From NCBI GenBank assembly GCA_963764465.1, contig CAVXSO010000004.1, forward strand, positions 147,725 to 211,724: DNA of 64,000 bases, given 5' to 3'. This stretch comes from JAJXXT01 sp963764465 (GTDB lineage Bacteria; Pseudomonadota; Alphaproteobacteria; Acetobacterales; Acetobacteraceae). This document shows positions 62,405 through 64,000 of the stretch, piece by piece. A program made the translations under genes and the position numbers. Numbering within the stretch: the first letter of the stretch is position 1; each line of letters opens with the position of its first letter. The notes below the pieces were generated by a model that worked only from the letters and a program-made list of their open reading frames with translations, searched no databases and was not told where the DNA came from.

Positions 62405-64000
62405 ATGGCAGACCATCCCCGGACGGATTCTCTCGCCGCCCCTGACGCGGGCATCGGGGGCGCGGAATCCGATAAAATCCTCATCCTCGATTTCGGCAGC
62501 CAGGTGACGCAGCTCATCGCGCGGCGCGTGCGCGAGTCCGGCGTCTACTGCGAGATCTGGCCGTTCAGCGCCGACCCCGCGCGCATCGAGGCGTTCGCAC
62601 CGCGCGGCATCATCCTCTCCGGCGGGCCCGCGAGTGTGACGGAGCACGCCTCGCCCCGCGCGCCGGAGGCGGTTTTCACCGCGGGCGTGCCGGTACTGGG
62701 CATCTGCTACGGGCAGCAGACGCTGTGCGCGCAATTGGGCGGCACGGTGGAGGGATCGGACCATCGCGAGTTCGGGCGCGCGGAGATCGACATCATCGAG
62801 GATTCGCCGCTGTTCGACGGCGTGTGGAGGAAGGGCGGGCGCGCCACGGTGTGGATGAGCCATGGCGACCGCGTGACGCAGCTTCCCCCCGGCTTTCGCG
62901 TGGCGGCACGCAGCGAGGCGGCGCCATTTGCCGTCTGCGCCGACGAGAGCCGCCACTACTACGGCACGATGTTCCACCCGGAGGTGGTGCACACGCCGGA
63001 GGGGGCGGCGCTGCTGCGCAACTTCACCCACCGCATCGCCGGTTGCACCGGCGCGTGGACCATGGCCGCGTTCCGCGCCGCGGAGATCGCGAAGATCCGC
63101 GCCCAGGTTGGGAAGGGGCGGGTGATCTGCGGGCTCTCGGGCGGCGTGGATTCCGCCGTCGCCGCGGTGCTGATCCACGAGGCGATCGGCGACCAGCTCA
63201 CCTGCATCTTCGTCGACCACGGGCTGCTGCGCGCGGGCGAGGCGGAGCAGGTGGCGAGCACGTTCCGGGACCGTTTCAACATCCGCCTGGTGCATCGTGA
63301 TGCATCCCAAACGTTCCTCGGCGCGCTCGCCGGCGTCACCGACCCCGAGGTAAAGCGCAAGACCATCGGACGCCTGTTCATCGAGGTGTTCGAGGAGGAG
63401 GCGCACAGGCTGGGCGGTGCCGACTTCCTCGCCCAGGGCACGCTGTACCCTGACGTGATCGAGAGCGTGAGCTTCACCGGCGGGCCTTCCGTCACCATCA
63501 AGTCGCACCACAACGTGGGCGGCCTGCCGGAGCGGATGCGCATGAAGCTGGTGGAACCGCTGCGCGAACTGTTCAAGGACGAGGTGCGTGCTCTCGGCCG
63601 GGAGCTCGGCATGCCGGCCGACATCGTGGGGCGGCACCCGTTCCCCGGCCCTGGCCTCGCCATCCGCGTCCTGGGCAGCGTCACGCGCGAGGCGTGCGAC
63701 CTGCTGCGCCGGGCGGATGCGATCTTCATCGAGGAGATCCGCGCCGCCGGTCTGTATGACAAGATCTGGCAGGCCTTCACCGTGCTGCTGCCGGTGCGCA
63801 GCGTCGGCGTGATGGGCGACGGGCGCACCTACGACCAGGTCTGCGCGCTGCGGGCGGTCACGAGCACGGACGGGATGACGGCGGACATCTACAACTTCGA
63901 CATCGCCTTCCTCGGCCGCGTCGCCAGCCGCATCGTCAACGAGGTACGCGGCATCAGCCGCGTGACCTACGACCTCACCAGCAAGCCGCCGGGGACCATC
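62405..64000 (+). CDS. guaA: GuaA, GMP synthase (glutamine-hydrolysing), C-terminus cut by the window
   Basis: 532 codons are visible and the frame is open to the end; the last residues SKPPGTI leave only about three codons and the stop outside, judging by the usual ending. The glutamine amidotransferase domain holds ILDFGSQVTQLIARRVRES, the nucleophile C101 in LGICYGQQTLCAQ, and the partner FHPEVVHTPEG. The ATP-pyrophosphatase PP-loop is GLSGGVDSAV, followed by the dimerisation domain (FPGPGLAIRVLG). It converts XMP, made by GuaB, to GMP. ATG 62405 is used. Confidence 0.95.
   Translation, partial: MADHPRTDSLAAPDAGIGGAESDKILILDFGSQVTQLIARRVRESGVYCEIWPFSADPARIEAFAPRGIILSGGPASVTEHASPRAPEAVFTAGVPVLGICYGQQTLCAQLGGTVEGSDHREFGRAEIDIIEDSPLFDGVWRKGGRATVWMSHGDRVTQLPPGFRVAARSEAAPFAVCADESRHYYGTMFHPEVVHTPEGAALLRNFTHRIAGCTGAWTMAAFRAAEIAKIRAQVGKGRVICGLSGGVDSAVAAVLIHEAIGDQLTCIFVDHGLLRAGEAEQVASTFRDRFNIRLVHRDASQTFLGALAGVTDPEVKRKTIGRLFIEVFEEEAHRLGGADFLAQGTLYPDVIESVSFTGGPSVTIKSHHNVGGLPERMRMKLVEPLRELFKDEVRALGRELGMPADIVGRHPFPGPGLAIRVLGSVTREACDLLRRADAIFIEEIRAAGLYDKIWQAFTVLLPVRSVGVMGDGRTYDQVCALRAVTSTDGMTADIYNFDIAFLGRVASRIVNEVRGISRVTYDLTSKPPGTI

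Overview
The window reads as high-GC chromosomal DNA from an alphaproteobacterium. An Acetobacteraceae/Rhodospirillales relative is my best inference, from the ppx-rlmE-guaB-rsmB-guaA housekeeping block, the Rhizobium/Agrobacterium-style imp layout of the type VI secretion system (T6SS), and the tripartite tricarboxylate (Tct/Bug) uptake genes. No sequence search was possible, so the taxonomy is an inference.

Positions 1-22750 hold a nearly complete T6SS in three transcription units. A leftward unit runs tssA-tssB-tssC-second tssC-tagJ-tssE-tssF, with tssF cut by the window edge and tssG not visible. A rightward pair is clpV(tssH)-hcp, closed by a strong terminator. A long leftward unit runs vgrG-uncharacterised gene-PAAR-tagH(Fha)-tssJ-tssK-tssL(with OmpA)-tssM-tagF-PP2C phosphatase. 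No effector/immunity pair and no PpkA kinase lie in the window. tagJ shows a probable one-base frameshift at its start.

Positions 22836-30240 hold birA, a gene-poor gap of 464 bases, and a leftward Dpp/Opp-type peptide ABC operon (binding protein, creatininase-family amidohydrolase, two permeases, two ATPases).

Positions 30410-46050 are the most unusual part: a tightly packed leftward cluster in which most neighbouring genes overlap by 4 bases, preceded by a LysR regulator. In transcription order it encodes two MaoC-fold proteins, a SucC/SucD-like CoA-ligase pair, a thiolase-fold protein without the usual nucleophilic cysteine, a DUF35 zinc-ribbon/OB protein, a second MaoC-fold pair, two tandem paralogous NMT1/SsuA-type binding proteins with an ATPase and a permease, a biotin-dependent carboxyltransferase subunit, a TctC-TctB-TctA transporter and a CaiB-type CoA transferase. 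I read it as uptake, CoA activation, hydration and probably retro-aldol cleavage of an unknown carboxylate, comparable to the Ltp2-ChsH1-ChsH2 module of steroid side-chain degradation. The substrate cannot be told from sequence. A 10-base word is shared by the two non-coding regions at either end of the LysR gene and may be its operator.

Positions 46051-54585 look like a decayed island. They hold an XRE-type regulator remnant, a second Dpp/Opp operon containing a metal-dependent amidohydrolase, an integrase N-terminal fragment and a tRNA-Gln(CUG) gene. Rightward genes then follow to the end: a ModA-like binding protein without a signal peptide, a Tat-exported peptide-type binding protein, Ppx/GppA, RlmE, GuaB, an RsmB-family methyltransferase, a GNAT acetyltransferase and GuaA, which is cut a few codons before its expected end.
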